NCBI RefSeq assembly: GCF_003944705.1
Contig: NZ_RWIS01000004.1
Coordinates: 124,001-188,000 of the forward strand
Length of the DNA: 64,000 nucleotides
Direction: 5' to 3'
Origin: Hymenobacter metallilatus
GTDB taxonomy: Bacteria; Bacteroidota; Bacteroidia; Cytophagales; Hymenobacteraceae
The notes under the pieces are model-generated. The model saw only the letters and a program-made list of their open reading frames with translations, was not told where the DNA came from and made no database searches. Positions within the stretch are counted from its first letter, which is position 1, and every line of letters starts with the position of its first letter. Positions 16,043-25,140 of this stretch are shown here, in pieces. A program made the position numbers and the translations under genes.

Positions 16043-16084
16043 ACCCATTTCGCCTCTTACCGGGGCGGAATGGGTGTTTTTTTG
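16043..16084 (+). terminator. intrinsic terminator or attenuator in the MFS leader
   Basis: The stem ACCCATTTCGCC (16043-16054) pairs with GGCGGAATGGGT (16064-16075, one G-U pair). It is followed directly by GTTTTTTTG. It ends only ~18 bases before the MFS start codon and ~200 bases after the nuclease stop. It may simply end the nuclease transcript or may attenuate the MFS gene. Confidence 0.7.
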
Positions 16085-16101
16085 ACCACAAGCACCCTGC
16101 T

Positions 16102-17262
16102 ATGCTTACCCAGACTCTTTCTTCCTCCGTTGTGCGGCCGCGCCACATTTACCGGCTGGCGGTGGGCGCCACCTTTCTGCTGCAGGGGCTGTGCTTCTCA
16201 ACCTGGGCGGCGCGCATTCCAACGGTGCAGCAGCAGCTGGGCCTTACCGATACGGAGTTGGGCGGGGTACTGCTGGCCGTGCCCGTGGGCTCGGTTACCT
16301 CGCTGCCGCTTACCGGGTGGCTGGTGGCCCGCTTCGGCAGCCGGCTGATGTCGGTGCTGGGGGTACTGCTGTACGCGCTGGGGCTGCCGCTGCTGGGACT
16401 GGCTACCACTGTGCCGCAGCTGCTGGGGGCGCTGGTACTGTTTGGGCTGGCCAGCAACATGGCTAACATCAGCATCAATACCCAGGCCGTGGGGGTGGAA
16501 GGCTTGTACGGCAAGTCCATTATGGCCAAGTTTCACGGTATCTGGAGTCTGGCGGGGTTTGCCGGGGCGGCCATCGGCTCATTTATGATAGCCCACCACG
16601 TAGCCCCGCTGCCGCACTTCCTGCTGATGTCGGGGGTGGTGCTGGTGGGGCTGCTGGCGGCGCGGCCCTTCCTGCTGCCCCAGGATGCGCCCCGTGAGGC
16701 CGATGCCCCCATCTTTGTGCTCCCCGATAAGTCGTTGCTGCTGCTGGGGTTGCTGGCGTTCTGCTCCCTGCTCTGCGAGGGCACCATGTTCGACTGGAGC
16801 GGGGTGTATTTCCGCAAGGTGGTAGAAGCGCCCGCCTCTCAGGTGGGCTACGGGTTTGCTGCCTTTATGAGCACCATGGCAGCCGGCCGCTTTATTGCCG
16901 ACTGGTTTACGGACCGGTTCGGGCGTAAGCGCACCCTCATCCTGAGCGGACTGCTGGAGGCCGCCGGGCTATTGCTGGCGGTGCTGGCTCCCGGTATTGT
17001 GCCGGCTACCGTTGGGTTTATGCTGGTGGGGCTGGGCGTATCGTCGGTGGTGCCGCTGGTGTACGGGGCCGCGGGCCGGTCCAAAACCATGGCAGCGGGT
17101 GTAGCCCTGGCGGCGGTATCAACGGTGGGGTTTGCCGGGTTTCTGCTAGGGCCGCCGCTTATTGGGCTGGTGGCCGGGGCTACCAGTCTGCGGGTTTCCT
17201 TTTCGCTGATTGCCGGCATGGGGCTGGTGGTAGCGTTGCTGGCCCGCCGGGTAGGAGCATAA
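16102..17262 (+). CDS. major facilitator superfamily transporter (YbjJ-like)
   Basis: This is a 386-residue integral membrane protein with about 12 hydrophobic helices. After helix 2 it has a GWLVARFGSRLMSVLG loop, and RFIADWFTDRFGRKRTLILS in the second half; both are the MFS loop 2-3 / 8-9 signature. The opening (FLLQGLCFSTWAARIPTVQQ) closely fits the YbjJ/FucP-like branch, whose substrates are mostly unknown sugars or drugs. It is a single gene, preceded by a hairpin with T-run within the likely leader. The 3' end is followed by a fragment of the GTCATTCCGAG repeat at about 17283-17310. Confidence 0.85.
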   Translation: MLTQTLSSSVVRPRHIYRLAVGATFLLQGLCFSTWAARIPTVQQQLGLTDTELGGVLLAVPVGSVTSLPLTGWLVARFGSRLMSVLGVLLYALGLPLLGLATTVPQLLGALVLFGLASNMANISINTQAVGVEGLYGKSIMAKFHGIWSLAGFAGAAIGSFMIAHHVAPLPHFLLMSGVVLVGLLAARPFLLPQDAPREADAPIFVLPDKSLLLLGLLAFCSLLCEGTMFDWSGVYFRKVVEAPASQVGYGFAAFMSTMAAGRFIADWFTDRFGRKRTLILSGLLEAAGLLLAVLAPGIVPATVGFMLVGLGVSSVVPLVYGAAGRSKTMAAGVALAAVSTVGFAGFLLGPPLIGLVAGATSLRVSFSLIAGMGLVVALLARRVGA

Positions 17263-17350
17263 CGTGCTGCCCCCAGCAGGCGAGCTTCCGCGGCTCCGCT
17301 CGGAATGACGTTCTTTGGGGAAGCTTTTCCTCTACCTGTCTCCTCTCCTC

Positions 17351-18460
17351 ATGCCGGCTTCCTCCGAAAATATTTACACCCCGCGCCAGCAATATGTACT
17401 GCTGATTGTGTGCCTGGTGGGGCTGGCCGTACTTATTCTGGTGGGTCTGGGCAGCTATATCACGGCCTTCCTGGGGGCGGGCATCCTGTACGTGGTGTTC
17501 CGGCCGTGGTTTCAGGCCCTGGTACACCGCTGGGGCTGGAACCGGCAGCTGGTTACAGCTGCGCTGCTTCTGTTTGCCTTCGTGGTGATTATCCTGCCCT
17601 TCACGGCCCTCACGCTTATGCTCGTGGACCGCATCCGGGACTATGCCCAGGATACCAGCCAGATTATGGTGGTGCTGCACAAGATTGAGCAGAAAACCGG
17701 CTACCGCTTCACCACCGAGCAGAACGTGCGGGGCCTGGTGCAGCAGACGGTGAGCTGGCTGAGTGCCCGCATTCCGTCCCTGGCCAGCGGCCTGCTGCAT
17801 TTCACCGTCATCATCGGCCTGATGCTGTTTACTTTGTATTTCATGTTCACGCAGGAGGAGAGCTTTCTGCGGGGGCTGCGCCGCTACCTGCCGTTCCGCC
17901 CGGGTACCCTGCGGGAACTGGGCGAATCGTTGCGCAATACGGTGAATGCCAATGTACTTGGGCAGGCCCTCATTGCATTTGTTCAGGCAGTACTGACCGG
18001 CCTCACGCTCTGGGTATTTGGGGTACCCGATGCGCTGTTCTGGGGCACGGTGGCCTTTTTCACGGCCTTTATTCCGGTGCTGGGTACGCCCCTGGTGTGG
18101 GCACCAGCCGCAATTCTTAAGCTCACGCAGGGCCATACGGGGCAGGGCGTTGGTATTTTACTGGTGGGCGTTATCCTCATCATCAACATCGACAACCTGC
18201 TGCGCATTGTGCTGGCCCGGCGCATGGGCAACATCCACCCGCTTATTACCCTGGCCGGCGTGGTGCTGGGCGTAGAAATCTTCGGGATTCTGGGCCTGGT
18301 GCTGGGGCCGTTGCTGCTGTCTTATTTCACGGTACTGATAACGGTATTTGAGCGGGAGAACCGTATTCGGCAGCGCACCCGGGCCGGCGGCAGCCTCCTA
18401 CCCGTACCGGAGTCCCAGGCCACCCTTCCCTCCCGGCACGACACCCCGGGGCAGCCCTAA
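17351..18460 (+). CDS. AI-2E family transporter (PerM/YdiK-like)
   Basis: The 369-residue protein from ATG 17351 (MPASSENIYTPRQQYVLLIV) belongs to the AI-2 exporter / PerM superfamily. It has an N-terminal helix pair, a long extramembrane region at about 85-160, and a late cluster of helices. Family motifs include FGVPDALFWGTVAFFTAFIP, then VLGTPLVWAPAAILKLTQG and the GNIHPLITLAGVVLGVEIFG signature. Members export small molecules or ions; the substrate here is unknown. A start 36 bases earlier is in frame but falls within repeat-derived sequence. Confidence 0.85.
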   Translation: MPASSENIYTPRQQYVLLIVCLVGLAVLILVGLGSYITAFLGAGILYVVFRPWFQALVHRWGWNRQLVTAALLLFAFVVIILPFTALTLMLVDRIRDYAQDTSQIMVVLHKIEQKTGYRFTTEQNVRGLVQQTVSWLSARIPSLASGLLHFTVIIGLMLFTLYFMFTQEESFLRGLRRYLPFRPGTLRELGESLRNTVNANVLGQALIAFVQAVLTGLTLWVFGVPDALFWGTVAFFTAFIPVLGTPLVWAPAAILKLTQGHTGQGVGILLVGVILIINIDNLLRIVLARRMGNIHPLITLAGVVLGVEIFGILGLVLGPLLLSYFTVLITVFERENRIRQRTRAGGSLLPVPESQATLPSRHDTPGQP

Positions 18461-18504
18461 CCGGGACGTGGCCGCTTAGGGCTTTTCCAGCACAGAAGCG
18501 CCCG

Positions 18505-18512
18505 TATTTTTG
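18505..18512 (+). promoter_or_regulatory. Bacteroidota -7 element TATTTTTG upstream of glutathione peroxidase
   Basis: This matches TAnnTTTG exactly and lies 77 bases before the peroxidase start. The -33 box is not obvious, so confidence is moderate. Confidence 0.45.
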
Positions 18513-18588
18513 CCATTCGCCGGGTCAGGCGCTACGCCCCGTGCGCTAGCACCCGGTATTCCCAACACTGTTTATTCCCTTTTTCCGC

Positions 18589-19188
18589 ATGACTTCATTC
18601 CGCCAGAAAGCCCTCAAGTTGCTGTACCCGCTCATTATGCGGCTATCCAAATCAAGCAGCCGGGGCAAGGTGCTCACCAACCAGCAGCAGGTAGCCGGCC
18701 CGGTTTCGTTCTATCAGCTCGACGGCCAGCTCAACAGCGGCCAGCACCTGCCGTTTCGGGAGTTGCAGGGCAAGAAGGTTTTGCTGGTGAATACGGCTTC
18801 CAACTGCGGCTATACCAACCAGTACCAGGAGCTGCAGCAGCTTGCTGAACAGTTCAAGGATGAGCTGGTGGTGCTGGGTTTCCCGGCCAATGATTTTGCT
18901 GAGCAGGAAAAAGCCGACGACAAGGCTATTGCGCAGTTTTGCCAGGTGAATTTTGGCGTATCCTTCCCGCTCATGAAGAAAAGCGTGGTGGTAAAGCAAC
19001 CCGACCAGCATCCGGTGTACCAGTGGCTTTCCGACGCCGCCCGCAACGGCTGGAACGAGCAGGCCCCCGACTGGAACTTCTCCAAGTACCTCGTCGGCGC
19101 CGACGGCCGCCTGCTCCACTACTTTGGCCCCGCTGTTTCCCCACTCAGCGACACCGTCACTGACAGCATCAAAGCCGCCGGCAAGTAA
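18589..19188 (+). CDS. glutathione peroxidase family protein
   Basis: This is a 199-residue thiol peroxidase. The N-terminal extension of about 35 residues (MTSFRQKALKLLYPLIMRLS) is basic and mildly hydrophobic. The peroxidatic cysteine is Cys73 in NTASNCGYTNQYQEL, and the WNFSKYLV block carries the tetrad Trp and Asn. The usual FPCNQF is FPANDF here, so the tetrad glutamine is Asp102, a replacement seen in some bacterial members. It would reduce organic peroxides, probably using thioredoxin. A stable terminator follows. Confidence 0.88.
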   Translation: MTSFRQKALKLLYPLIMRLSKSSSRGKVLTNQQQVAGPVSFYQLDGQLNSGQHLPFRELQGKKVLLVNTASNCGYTNQYQELQQLAEQFKDELVVLGFPANDFAEQEKADDKAIAQFCQVNFGVSFPLMKKSVVVKQPDQHPVYQWLSDAARNGWNEQAPDWNFSKYLVGADGRLLHYFGPAVSPLSDTVTDSIKAAGK

Positions 19189-19242
19189 CCCAGCTGCCTT
19201 GGCAGGGTTACCGGCTTTGGGTTGGTTCCATACGAGAAATAA

Positions 19243-19282
19243 GAACGTCCTTCCGCGCGCCGCCGAGGAAGGACGTTCATTT
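19243..19282. terminator. bidirectional hairpin between peroxidase and GH51 gene
   Basis: A 12-bp perfect stem, GAACGTCCTTCC (19243-19254) with GGAAGGACGTTC (19267-19278), is followed by ATTTTC. It separates two convergent genes. Confidence 0.75.
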
Positions 19283-19357
19283 TCGGTAACTCTCCACACA
19301 ATCTAGTAGAGGCTCAGAGTGTAAAAAGCGGCTGGGGCAGCATGAGGCGGCCCGCTC

Positions 19358-20944
19358 CTACTTCAGCTCCAGCACCACCACCGATTTGGCAGGCAGCGTT
19401 ACGGCCAGGTTGCTGCCTTTTTTCTTTGCGCCTTTAAAATCGGCCAGCTGCACGTTGGTGGGCTTATCGAAGGTGTTGTAGTCGGCTACGGTGGCCGAGG
19501 TGAGGATGCGGCCCGACACCGATTTCCAGCTTACGCCAGGCAAGGTAGTTTCCAGCGTCAGGGGCTTGTTGGGGTCCAGGTTGACGAGGGAAATATGCAC
19601 TGCCCCGTTCTTGTCCTTCGAGGCCGAGGCGTTCAGAGCCGGAATTTTCTCTCCATTCAGCACGTAGTCGGGGCTCTGGAACTGCAGGGGCAGATACTGC
19701 GCATCCTGATGCACCTGGTACAGGTCGAAGACGTGGTAGGTGGGCGTGAGCAGCATCCGCTCCTTATCGGTGAGAATAACGGCCTGAAGCACGTTGATAG
19801 CCTGGGCCAGATTGGCCCCACGTACCCGGTCACAGTGGTTGTTAAAGATGTTGAGCGTGGTGCCGGCCAGCAGCGCGTCGCGCAGGGTGTTCTGCTGGTA
19901 TAGGAAGCCGGGGTTGGTACCAGGCTCCACGTCCGTCCACACGCCCCACTCATCCACCAGCAAGGCCACCTTTTTGTCCTTATCGTACTTGTCCATGATG
20001 GCCGCGTGCTTGGTCACAATGGCCTCCATGCGCAGGCCGTTACGCAGCGTGTTGAAGTACTCCTGCTCCCCGAAGCCGGTGGCTTTGCCCTTGCTGCCGC
20101 TCCAGCTGCCGGTGGGCAGGGTGTACTGGTGCAGGGTAAGGCCCCACATCTGGTTAAGCGGAATGCGTTTCATGCAGGTTTCCGTCCAGTTGGCATCGTC
20201 GCCGTTGGCCCCGCTCACAATCTTCTTGAGGGGCGGTGAGGCGGGGTAGTTATGGGCGAAGGTGGCGTAGCGCTTGTACACATCGGTGTAGTACTCGGCC
20301 GTCATGTTGCCGCCGCAGCCCCAGCTTTCATTGCCGATGCCCCACCAGCTTACTTTGTAGGGCTCCGGGTGGCCGTTTTTGCGGCGTTCCAGCACCAGCG
20401 GGGTATCGTCGTTGGAGTTGAGGTATTCCATCCAGCCGGCCATTTCCTGCACGGTGCCGCTGCCCACATTGGCCGCCAGGTACGGCTCGGTGCCCAGCAG
20501 CTGGCATAGCTCCAGAAATTCGTGCGTCCCGAAGCTATTGTCTTCCAGGTTGTTGCCCCACCACATATTGAGCATTTTGGGCCGCTGGGCCGTGGGCCCT
20601 ACTCCGTCGTGCCAGTGGTAGGTATCGGCAAAGCAGCCGCCGGGCCAGCGCAGGTTGGGAACATGAATTTTCTGCAGAGCCCGCACCACGTCCATGCGGA
20701 TGCGACCCTGCTTGGGCACGTTCAGCTTCTCATCCACCCAAATGCCGTCGTAGATGCAGCGGCCCAGGTGCTCGGCAAACTGCCCCTGAATGTGCTTGCT
20801 GATGAGGAGTTTCGGGTCGCCGGGCTGCACGGTCAGCTGCACGGTTTGGGCCGAAGCCAGCAGAGAGGTAAGGCTAAGCGCAGCCAGCAAGCCAGTGTGC
20901 GGCACGTGCCAGCGCAGGCGGGAAAACGAACGGATGGACAGCAC
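19358..20944 (-). CDS. alpha-L-arabinofuranosidase, GH51
   Basis: This 528-residue secreted enzyme starts at GTG 20944 and has a signal peptide ending LLASAQ. It hydrolyses terminal alpha-L-arabinofuranosyl links in arabinan and arabinoxylan. GH51 hallmarks are RWPGGCFADTYHW, the acid/base Glu206 in WGIGNESWGCGG, and the nucleophile Glu332 in LLVDEWGVWTD. Length matches single-domain GH51 enzymes (about 500), without the carbohydrate-binding domain of the paralogue at 27345. A LacI-type operator lies 110 bases upstream (21057-21072). TACTTTAG, close to the -7 consensus, overlaps its edge. Periplasmic location is likely. Confidence 0.93.
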   Translation of the reverse strand: MLSIRSFSRLRWHVPHTGLLAALSLTSLLASAQTVQLTVQPGDPKLLISKHIQGQFAEHLGRCIYDGIWVDEKLNVPKQGRIRMDVVRALQKIHVPNLRWPGGCFADTYHWHDGVGPTAQRPKMLNMWWGNNLEDNSFGTHEFLELCQLLGTEPYLAANVGSGTVQEMAGWMEYLNSNDDTPLVLERRKNGHPEPYKVSWWGIGNESWGCGGNMTAEYYTDVYKRYATFAHNYPASPPLKKIVSGANGDDANWTETCMKRIPLNQMWGLTLHQYTLPTGSWSGSKGKATGFGEQEYFNTLRNGLRMEAIVTKHAAIMDKYDKDKKVALLVDEWGVWTDVEPGTNPGFLYQQNTLRDALLAGTTLNIFNNHCDRVRGANLAQAINVLQAVILTDKERMLLTPTYHVFDLYQVHQDAQYLPLQFQSPDYVLNGEKIPALNASASKDKNGAVHISLVNLDPNKPLTLETTLPGVSWKSVSGRILTSATVADYNTFDKPTNVQLADFKGAKKKGSNLAVTLPAKSVVVLELK

Positions 20945-21458
20945 AACTACACGGAATTGGTGGGACAGAAAAAACAGCCCTTCTGCCGTATTTCAGCAAA
21001 ATGAATGACCTGAAAGTGGGCAAGTGGGTTTAGAAGCCGTAAATTGCCATTTTTAAACACAATCGTTTGTGTTTGACTAAAGTATTTTTTTGTGCAACCT
21101 GCTCGGCATTTTCTCCCGGTTGCTGCTGGCGCAGCACCCGGCACCCTACCAGGGGTAGTAGCTTACATCATGTTTCGGCAGTTCATGTAGCTATGTACCT
21201 GTGTATGCAGCTACTTTTAGGCACCGGTGCTTTGCTGCCCCCCGCCACCGCGTCGCACGGGTCCGGCCTCTCGCCTACTCCGCCGCTAAGCCCGGTTGCG
21301 GCTGCTTTATCCCCGCGTTTGTGCGCCGGGCCTGCTGCACCCGAACCGGCAGTTAACCGCACCAACGGCAAAGGATGGAGCCCGGAGGCGCAGCTAACCG
21401 GTTGCATGGGTCCGATGCTGTTTTCCGCTGTTCAATCTCACTTCCTAGCTTTCTTTCC
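20945..21458. other. divergent intergenic region, GH51 / kduD
   Basis: Apart from the operator at 21057-21072 and a short hairpin near 21142-21160 (CCCTACCAGGGGTAG), no gene or RNA is recognised. The frame that precedes kduD from 21375 lacks a credible start and is treated as leader. Confidence 0.5.
21057..21072. promoter_or_regulatory. LacI-family operator, site 1 (upstream of GH51 at 19358)
   Basis: The core ACACAATCGTTTGTGT is a 16-bp near-palindrome matching 14 of 16 positions with its reverse complement. It is flanked by AA and TT. The same core occurs at 59548-59563, with close variants near the regulator. Confidence 0.8.
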
Positions 21459-22223
21459 GTGACTTCATCTTTTGATCTGACCGGTAAAATTGCCCTCGTA
21501 ACGGGCTGTAACAAAGGCATTGGCCAGGGCATGGCCCTGGGGCTGGCCGAGGCCGGCGCCGACATCATTGGCGTATCGGCCACGCTGGCCCTGAGCGGCT
21601 CCGAAACCGAGCAGAAGGTGCAGGCCCTGGGCCGCAGCTTCACCGCCTATCAGGCCGATTTCAGTCAGCGGGCCTCCCTGGATGCGTTTCTGGCGCAGGT
21701 CATGCTGGACTTCCCGCGCATTGATATTCTCATCAACAATGCCGGCACCATCAAGCGCGCCCCCGCCGCTGAGCACAGCGACGAGCTGTGGGACGAGGTG
21801 CTGCAGATTAATCTGGATGCTCCGTTCCGGACGGCCCGGGCCATTGGGGGCCGTATGCTGGAGCAGGGGGCCGGCAAAATCATCTTTACGGCTTCTTTGC
21901 TCACGTTTCAGGGCGGCATCAACGTGCCGGGCTACGCGGCCAGTAAAGGCGCTATTGGCAGCGTGGTGAAAGCCCTAGCCAACGAGTGGGGCGGGCGCGG
22001 CGTGAACGTCAATGCCATTGCCCCCGGCTACATTGCCACCGACAACACCACCGCCCTGCGCCAGGACCCCGACCGTTCCCAGAGCATTCTGGGCCGTATC
22101 CCGGCCGGCCGCTGGGGCACCCCCGAGGACTTTAAAGGCCCCACCGTGTTCCTGGCCTCCGCCGCCGCCGACTACATTCACGGCACCATCCTGACCGTGG
22201 ATGGCGGCTGGATGGGCCGGTAA
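21459..22223 (+). CDS. kduD: 2-dehydro-3-deoxy-D-gluconate 5-dehydrogenase
   Basis: This is a 254-residue short-chain dehydrogenase from GTG 21459 (VTSSFDLTGKIALVTGCNKG). The nucleotide-binding TGCNKGIGQG motif, NNAG, the catalytic YAASK and the preceding serine are all present. The C-terminal TVDGGWMGR is typical of KduD, and length matches the 253-residue E. coli protein. It interconverts 2,5-diketo-3-deoxygluconate and 2-keto-3-deoxygluconate in the breakdown of unsaturated pectin uronates. It is paired with kduI 111 bases downstream. ATG at 21375 is in frame but would add an atypical 28-residue extension. Confidence 0.9.
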   Translation: MTSSFDLTGKIALVTGCNKGIGQGMALGLAEAGADIIGVSATLALSGSETEQKVQALGRSFTAYQADFSQRASLDAFLAQVMLDFPRIDILINNAGTIKRAPAAEHSDELWDEVLQINLDAPFRTARAIGGRMLEQGAGKIIFTASLLTFQGGINVPGYAASKGAIGSVVKALANEWGGRGVNVNAIAPGYIATDNTTALRQDPDRSQSILGRIPAGRWGTPEDFKGPTVFLASAAADYIHGTILTVDGGWMGR

Positions 22224-22225
22224 CG

Positions 22226-22330
22226 GTGAATGGGTGAAGTGGTGAAATTGTGAAGCGGCCTTAGCAGCTGACGAGCAACTCCACCCGCCAGATTCACCCA
22301 TTCACAACTTCGCAAACTCACAATTTCACT
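22226..22330. repeat. GTGAA/TTGTGAAG imperfect inverted repeat
   Basis: The kduD-kduI spacer consists of GTGAATGGGTGAAGTGGTGA-type words on the left. Inverted versions lie on the right (TTCACCCATTCACAACTTCG, CTCACAATTTCAC). The sequence is related to the element in front of araB at 58068-58160. It may be an intercistronic RNA stem. Confidence 0.65.
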
Positions 22331-22334
22331 CTGT

Positions 22335-23153
22335 ATGCAACAACGCTTTGCTGTCGGCCCCCGCGAAACGGCGGCTATGCTCACTGCCGAACGGCGGGAA
22401 CATTTCCTGATTGAAAACCTCTTCGTGGCCGGCGAAATCACCCTGGTATATACCCACTACGACCGGATGATTGTGGGTGGCGTGGCGCCCGGCGTTGCCC
22501 CGGTAGCCCTACCCAACCCCGGCGAGCTGAAAGCCACGTATTTCCTGGAGCGCCGTGAGCTGGGCATCCTCAACATTGGCCAGCCCGGGCAGATAACCGT
22601 GGATGGCACCACGTACCAGCTCGGCCACCAAGACTGCCTGTACGTGGGCCGGGGCTCCCGGGAAGTGCAGTTCAGCGGCAAAGGGGCCAGATACTACGTG
22701 CTGTCGGCGCCGGCGCACCACACCTACCCCACCACCCGCAAAACCCAGGCGGAGGCCACGCCGGTTGAAATGGGTACGCTGGAAACGGCCAATCAGCGCA
22801 CCATCTACAAGTACATCTACTCGGAAGGTATCCAGAGCTGCCAGCTGGTCATGGGCCTCACTCAGCTCAAGCCCGGCTCGGTCTGGAATACTATGCCCTC
22901 GCACACGCACACGCGGCGCATGGAGGCCTACCTCTACTTCAACCTGCCCGAAAACCAGCGGGTACTGCACCTGATGGGGGAGCCGAGTGAAACCCGGCCG
23001 CTGTGGGTGAGCAACGAGCAGGCTATTCTGTCGCCGCCCTGGTCCATTCATACCGGCTGCGGCACCAGCCACTACGCCTTCATCTGGGGCATGGCCGGCG
23101 AAAACCTGGAGTATACCGACATGGACCCCGTGGGCATCTACGACCTGCACTAG
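22335..23153 (+). CDS. kduI: 5-dehydro-4-deoxy-D-glucuronate isomerase
   Basis: The 272-residue cupin-fold enzyme begins MQQRFAVGPRETAAMLTAER. Typical KduI features are visible: the FYIG-like YLYVGRGSREVQF block, and the zinc-binding cluster in NTMPSHTHTRRMEAYLYF. The final HTGCGTSHYAFIWGMAGENL is also characteristic. E. coli KduI has 278 residues. It isomerises 5-keto-4-deoxyuronate to 2,5-diketo-3-deoxygluconate, the substrate of KduD next to it. This links the locus to pectin side chains. A 19-bp hairpin follows. Confidence 0.93.
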   Translation: MQQRFAVGPRETAAMLTAERREHFLIENLFVAGEITLVYTHYDRMIVGGVAPGVAPVALPNPGELKATYFLERRELGILNIGQPGQITVDGTTYQLGHQDCLYVGRGSREVQFSGKGARYYVLSAPAHHTYPTTRKTQAEATPVEMGTLETANQRTIYKYIYSEGIQSCQLVMGLTQLKPGSVWNTMPSHTHTRRMEAYLYFNLPENQRVLHLMGEPSETRPLWVSNEQAILSPPWSIHTGCGTSHYAFIWGMAGENLEYTDMDPVGIYDLH

Positions 23154-23184
23154 CTACTGTAGAATTTCCATTTCCGGTAGCGTA

Positions 23185-23233
23185 CCAATGCGTGCGTTGA
23201 AGCGTCAGCCGACGGCTTCAACGCACGCATTGG
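23185..23233. terminator. 19-bp perfect hairpin between kduI and the DUF294 gene
   Basis: CCAATGCGTGCGTTGAAGC (23185-23203) pairs perfectly with GCTTCAACGCACGCATTGG (23215-23233). It abuts within 3 bases the stop of the convergent gene. It has no long T-run but is probably a bidirectional terminator. Confidence 0.7.
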
Positions 23234-23235
23234 GG

Positions 23236-25140
23236 TTACAGCGTTTTGGTAAAGCTGACTTTGATTTTCAGCTGAAAATCGGCAATGACCTTAAAGATTT
23301 CCTTGAGCGTGACCTGCTCCACCTGGGTCAGGGTTTTGGGGTCAAGGTAGTTGGTGGGGGTTTCCCGGTCGTTGATGAGTTGGCGGGCCTGTTTCTGCAG
23401 GCGCATGCCCATCAGGTAATAGTAGGCCTGCAGCAGCTCCTGGTATTCCTGCTCCTTGAATACGCCCAGCTCCCGCAATCCGGCCAGCCGCCTCCCGGTG
23501 TTGGTTTCGAACACCTGGTGCCGCAGGGCATACACCCGCACCAGGTCCACGATGGGCGTCATGGCTTTTTTGAGGTCGAATACGCGCTGTCCTTCCTGCT
23601 CAAACGTACGAAACCGGCCCAGAAACGAGGTCAGCGGGGGCTCGTACTGCAGGGCGTTGCGGGTCATAAAAAACAGGAACCGGTCGAGGGGCTGGGCCAG
23701 CTCCTGCTGCAGAAACACGTGCAGCTCCTGCATCAGCCCGGCGTCGCCGTAGAGGTAGCGGCAGTCGAAGAACGTGGCCATCTGCATCACCGTTTCCGGG
23801 TTCGATTCGCTCATCCACTGTTGGTAGTTGCGCTTCCAGTGCGAGAGGGAGTGGGTCCACTTGGGATTCTTAGCCATGAAGCCGCCCGTGCAGAAGTGCA
23901 GGCCAATATGGTTCAGCTCGTCGGAAATGGCCGTGGCAAAGCGCAGAAACCAGGCCCGCACTTCCTCGCGGTGCTCATTGGCTTTGTCTTCGTAAATAAT
24001 GGCATTGTCCTGGTCCGTTACCAGGGTCTGTTCCTGCCGGCCTTCACTGCCCAGCACCATAAACACGAAGCGCGCCGGCGCCGGCCCCTGCTCGGCCAGG
24101 GCCCGCTCAATCACCTTCAGCGAAATGGTATCCACCACGGTGCTAATCACCTGGTTAACGATGTCGGCCTTTACGCCCCGGCTCAGCAGCTGGTTTACAA
24201 TATCAGGCACCATTTCCCAGCGGCGCTTCAGCTCCCGGGGGCTCTGGGCCAGCTTCACGGCCTGAATGAACATGAACGGCGACTGGGCTAAATCACTCAG
24301 CAGCTTGTTGCGGCTCAGAAACCCCACGTACTGGCCCGCCCGCTCCACCAGCAGGTAGCGGGTTTTGGTCTGAAACATGCGCAGCACGGCCTCATACACG
24401 TAGGCCTCTTCGGCAATGCTGACCAGCGGCGTAGCGGCCACCTCCTGCACCGGCCGGCGGGCATCGAGGCAGCGGGCAATAACGGCGTCGCGCAGGGTAA
24501 TATCGGTGCAGTAGCCGGTAATGGCCTCCTGCGCATCCGTCACGAACAGGCAGCTGACTTTGGCGGCGGCCATGCGCCGGGCGGCCTCGAAAATGGGCAG
24601 CTGCCCCGGGCAGGTAACCAGCGCGCGTACTTCCAGCGTGCTGATGCGGCGCGAAAAGAGCTGATCGGCCACCAGGTAGTTCTGCTCGGGCGGGGCTACC
24701 GGCTTCACAAAGTGCGCGTACTCCTCATCGAGCATCCGTTCCCCGTAGCGGGCCGTGAAGTAGTGAAAGAACGGCTCGTAGGCCAGGCACAGGGCCCGAA
24801 AATCACGGCGGGGCAGCTGTAGTACGCGGGTGCCCTTGCGGACCAGCACGGTTCGCAGGGAGCGTTTTTTGTTGAGCAGAATGGACATGCCCCCGTAGCA
24901 GGTGCCCGGCCCGTAGGTTTCGGGCAGACGCCTGTGCTGCTCACTATCGTAGAAAAACGTTTCGTAGGCTCCTTCCGCCACAATATCCAGGCTGCGCAGT
25001 TTCGATACATCCTGCTGGTACAGCAGCTTCTCGGCCGGATAATGCACTTCTTCCAGCAGGCCTACCACTCCGCGCACTACCTCCTCGGGCAACAGATTGA
25101 ACGGGGCCACCGTCCGCAGAAAAGCCAGTCGATTATCCAT
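23236..25140 (-). CDS. cNMP-binding / CBS / DUF294 nucleotidyltransferase signalling protein
   Basis: The 634-residue protein starts at ATG 25140. Its first ~150 residues form a cyclic-nucleotide-binding-like domain (DIVAEGAYETFFYD, GPGTCYGGMSILL). Two CBS motifs follow at about 170-290 (VSCLFVTDAQEAITGYCTDI; RYLLVERAGQYVGFLSRNKL). A DUF294 putative nucleotidyltransferase domain comes next (FVFMVLGSEGRQEQTLVTDQ then DNAIIYED) with its C-terminal DUF294_C helices. Related proteins are thought to sense nucleotides or regulate metabolism. The gene overlaps the exonuclease gene upstream by 8 bases, so the two should be cotranslated. Ligands and targets are unknown. Confidence 0.85.
   Translation of the reverse strand: MDNRLAFLRTVAPFNLLPEEVVRGVVGLLEEVHYPAEKLLYQQDVSKLRSLDIVAEGAYETFFYDSEQHRRLPETYGPGTCYGGMSILLNKKRSLRTVLVRKGTRVLQLPRRDFRALCLAYEPFFHYFTARYGERMLDEEYAHFVKPVAPPEQNYLVADQLFSRRISTLEVRALVTCPGQLPIFEAARRMAAAKVSCLFVTDAQEAITGYCTDITLRDAVIARCLDARRPVQEVAATPLVSIAEEAYVYEAVLRMFQTKTRYLLVERAGQYVGFLSRNKLLSDLAQSPFMFIQAVKLAQSPRELKRRWEMVPDIVNQLLSRGVKADIVNQVISTVVDTISLKVIERALAEQGPAPARFVFMVLGSEGRQEQTLVTDQDNAIIYEDKANEHREEVRAWFLRFATAISDELNHIGLHFCTGGFMAKNPKWTHSLSHWKRNYQQWMSESNPETVMQMATFFDCRYLYGDAGLMQELHVFLQQELAQPLDRFLFFMTRNALQYEPPLTSFLGRFRTFEQEGQRVFDLKKAMTPIVDLVRVYALRHQVFETNTGRRLAGLRELGVFKEQEYQELLQAYYYLMGMRLQKQARQLINDRETPTNYLDPKTLTQVEQVTLKEIFKVIADFQLKIKVSFTKTL

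Noticed and set aside
21375..21458. N-terminal extension of KduD by 28 residues from ATG 21375
   Set aside because: KduD proteins are about 253 residues; GTG 21459 gives 254, and the extension has no conserved features.
23188..24291. Plus-strand open frame antisense to the DUF294 gene
   Set aside because: No recognisable domain, and the opposite strand encodes a complete CBS/nucleotidyltransferase protein.
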